From an uncultured Clostridia bacterium (GTDB lineage: Bacteria; Bacillota; Clostridia; Lachnospirales; CAG-274): DNA of 64,000 nucleotides. The position numbers were made by a program, and so were the translations under genes. Location of the stretch: assembly GCA_947624015.1 (NCBI GenBank), contig CANQIA010000001.1, forward strand, positions 62,001-126,000, read 5' to 3'. Shown here in pieces: positions 63,410 to 64,000 of this stretch. Within the stretch, counting starts at the first letter, position 1; every line of letters starts with the position of its first letter. The notes beneath the pieces were generated by a model. That model was not told where the DNA came from and made no database searches. It saw only the letters and a program-made list of their open reading frames with translations.

Positions 63410-64000
63410 ATGAGCGATAGCTGTAAAACCTTGTATCCTGTGGTCATGATACACGGCATGGGCTTTCGGGATATGAAGCATATAAACTATTGGGGAAGGA
63501 TACCCAAGGTTCTTGAAGAAAACGGCGCTGAGATATATTTCGGCAATCAGGACAGTAATGCCACAATAGAGAACAATGCTCTTAATATAAGAAAAACAAT
63601 TAATGATATATTGGACAAGACAGGCGCTGAAAAGGTAAATATAATTGCTCATTCAAAGGGCGGGCTTGATGCAAGGTATATGATATCAAGACTTGATATG
63701 GCGGATAAGGTCGCCTCTCTTTCCACGATGAGTACACCCCACAACGGCTCAAAAACCGTTGACAAACTCTTAAAATTACCGGATTTTTTAATTCGGATAG
63801 GCTCCTGTATTGCAGATATCTGGTTTAGGATACTCGGAGATAAAAGCCCCGAGACCTATAAGGTAATACATCAGTTTACAACGGATGAAGCGAAAAAATT
63901 CAATCTGTTGTGTCCCGACAGCGATAAGGTATATTATCAAAGCTTTGCTTTTGTAATGAAAAATGCCTTCAGTGATATTTTTATGTTTATACCTTATCTG
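63410..64000 (+). CDS. Lipase-like alpha/beta hydrolase (partial, C-terminus outside window)
   Basis: The first 197 aa of a triacylglycerol lipase/acyltransferase-like hydrolase: oxyanion region VVMIHGMGF and nucleophile elbow IIAHSKGGLDARY with the serine in AHSKG, as in family I lipases that replace the first Gly by Ala. STPHNGSK follows. No signal peptide is seen, so it may be intracellular. GGAGG precedes the ATG at 63410. It continues past the right edge. Confidence 0.87.
   Translation, partial: MSDSCKTLYPVVMIHGMGFRDMKHINYWGRIPKVLEENGAEIYFGNQDSNATIENNALNIRKTINDILDKTGAEKVNIIAHSKGGLDARYMISRLDMADKVASLSTMSTPHNGSKTVDKLLKLPDFLIRIGSCIADIWFRILGDKSPETYKVIHQFTTDEAKKFNLLCPDSDKVYYQSFAFVMKNAFSDIFMFIPYL

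Overview
The window reads as a chromosomal segment of an anaerobic, spore-forming, low-to-mid GC member of the Clostridia (Oscillospirales/Ruminococcus-like). The evidence is an intact sporulation sigma factor (SigK), a T-box leader, a c-di-GMP-I riboswitch, RNase J, IreB/RuvX/DUF1292, dockerin-like modules, an SLH protein and a large secreted pectate lyase. A pectin-degrading gut organism of the Monoglobus type fits, but this is a guess from gene content and I made no database comparison.

Layout. 0-5 kb: murI (partial) and ddl on the minus strand, then ireB-ruvX-DUF1292 and RNase J on the plus strand. 5-11.3 kb: an anaerobic cobalamin operon (cbiD, cbiF, cbiG, cbiH, a cbiJ-cbiE-cbiT triple fusion) that ends in a translationally coupled lipoprotein gene. 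11.5-21 kb: a secreted Ig-like protein with walH/walI-like genes, a membrane protein, sigK, a riboswitch-controlled transglutaminase-like protein, a polysaccharide-deacetylase-like protein, then rlmH-walJ-murA. 21-29.3 kb: folate genes (folBK, folP, folC fused to an HD domain), a flavodoxin-like protein, and an EamA transporter-proB-5-FTHF cyclo-ligase-proA-sfsA operon. 29.4-43 kb: a tiny Cys/Gly/Asn-rich protein, secA, prfB, azlCD, an Eco47II-like restriction-modification pair, dnaE, hisC and a transglutaminase-dockerin protein. 43-50 kb: a Gld-like ABC export cluster and an isolated trio that looks phage-tail-derived. 50-64 kb: a pectate lyase, a PAS protein, and a T-box-controlled isoleucine operon by the citramalate route (ilvN, ilvC, cimA, leuC, leuD, leuB), then an SLH protein and a partial lipase.

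The most unusual signal is a family of roughly 240-280 bp non-coding elements made of consecutive hairpins. They have imperfect terminal inverted repeats (CAGNNTGTCGA-like). Each of three full copies (14.2, 18.2 and 29.7 kb) is flanked by 19-24 bp direct repeats, and in each case the repeated sequence is a host gene's intrinsic terminator hairpin. Hairpin arms differ between copies by paired, compensating substitutions, which suggests the folded form is selected. Shorter fragments lie at 18.1 and 33.9 kb, and a related tandem hairpin array lies at 4.75-4.96 kb.

Other points of interest are a FolC-HD fusion, a CbiJ-CbiE-CbiT fusion, a lipoprotein tied to the B12 operon, a very long leader hairpin at 11.52 kb, a promoter downstream of the T-box terminator, and a duplicated leuB tail that brackets the SLH gene.
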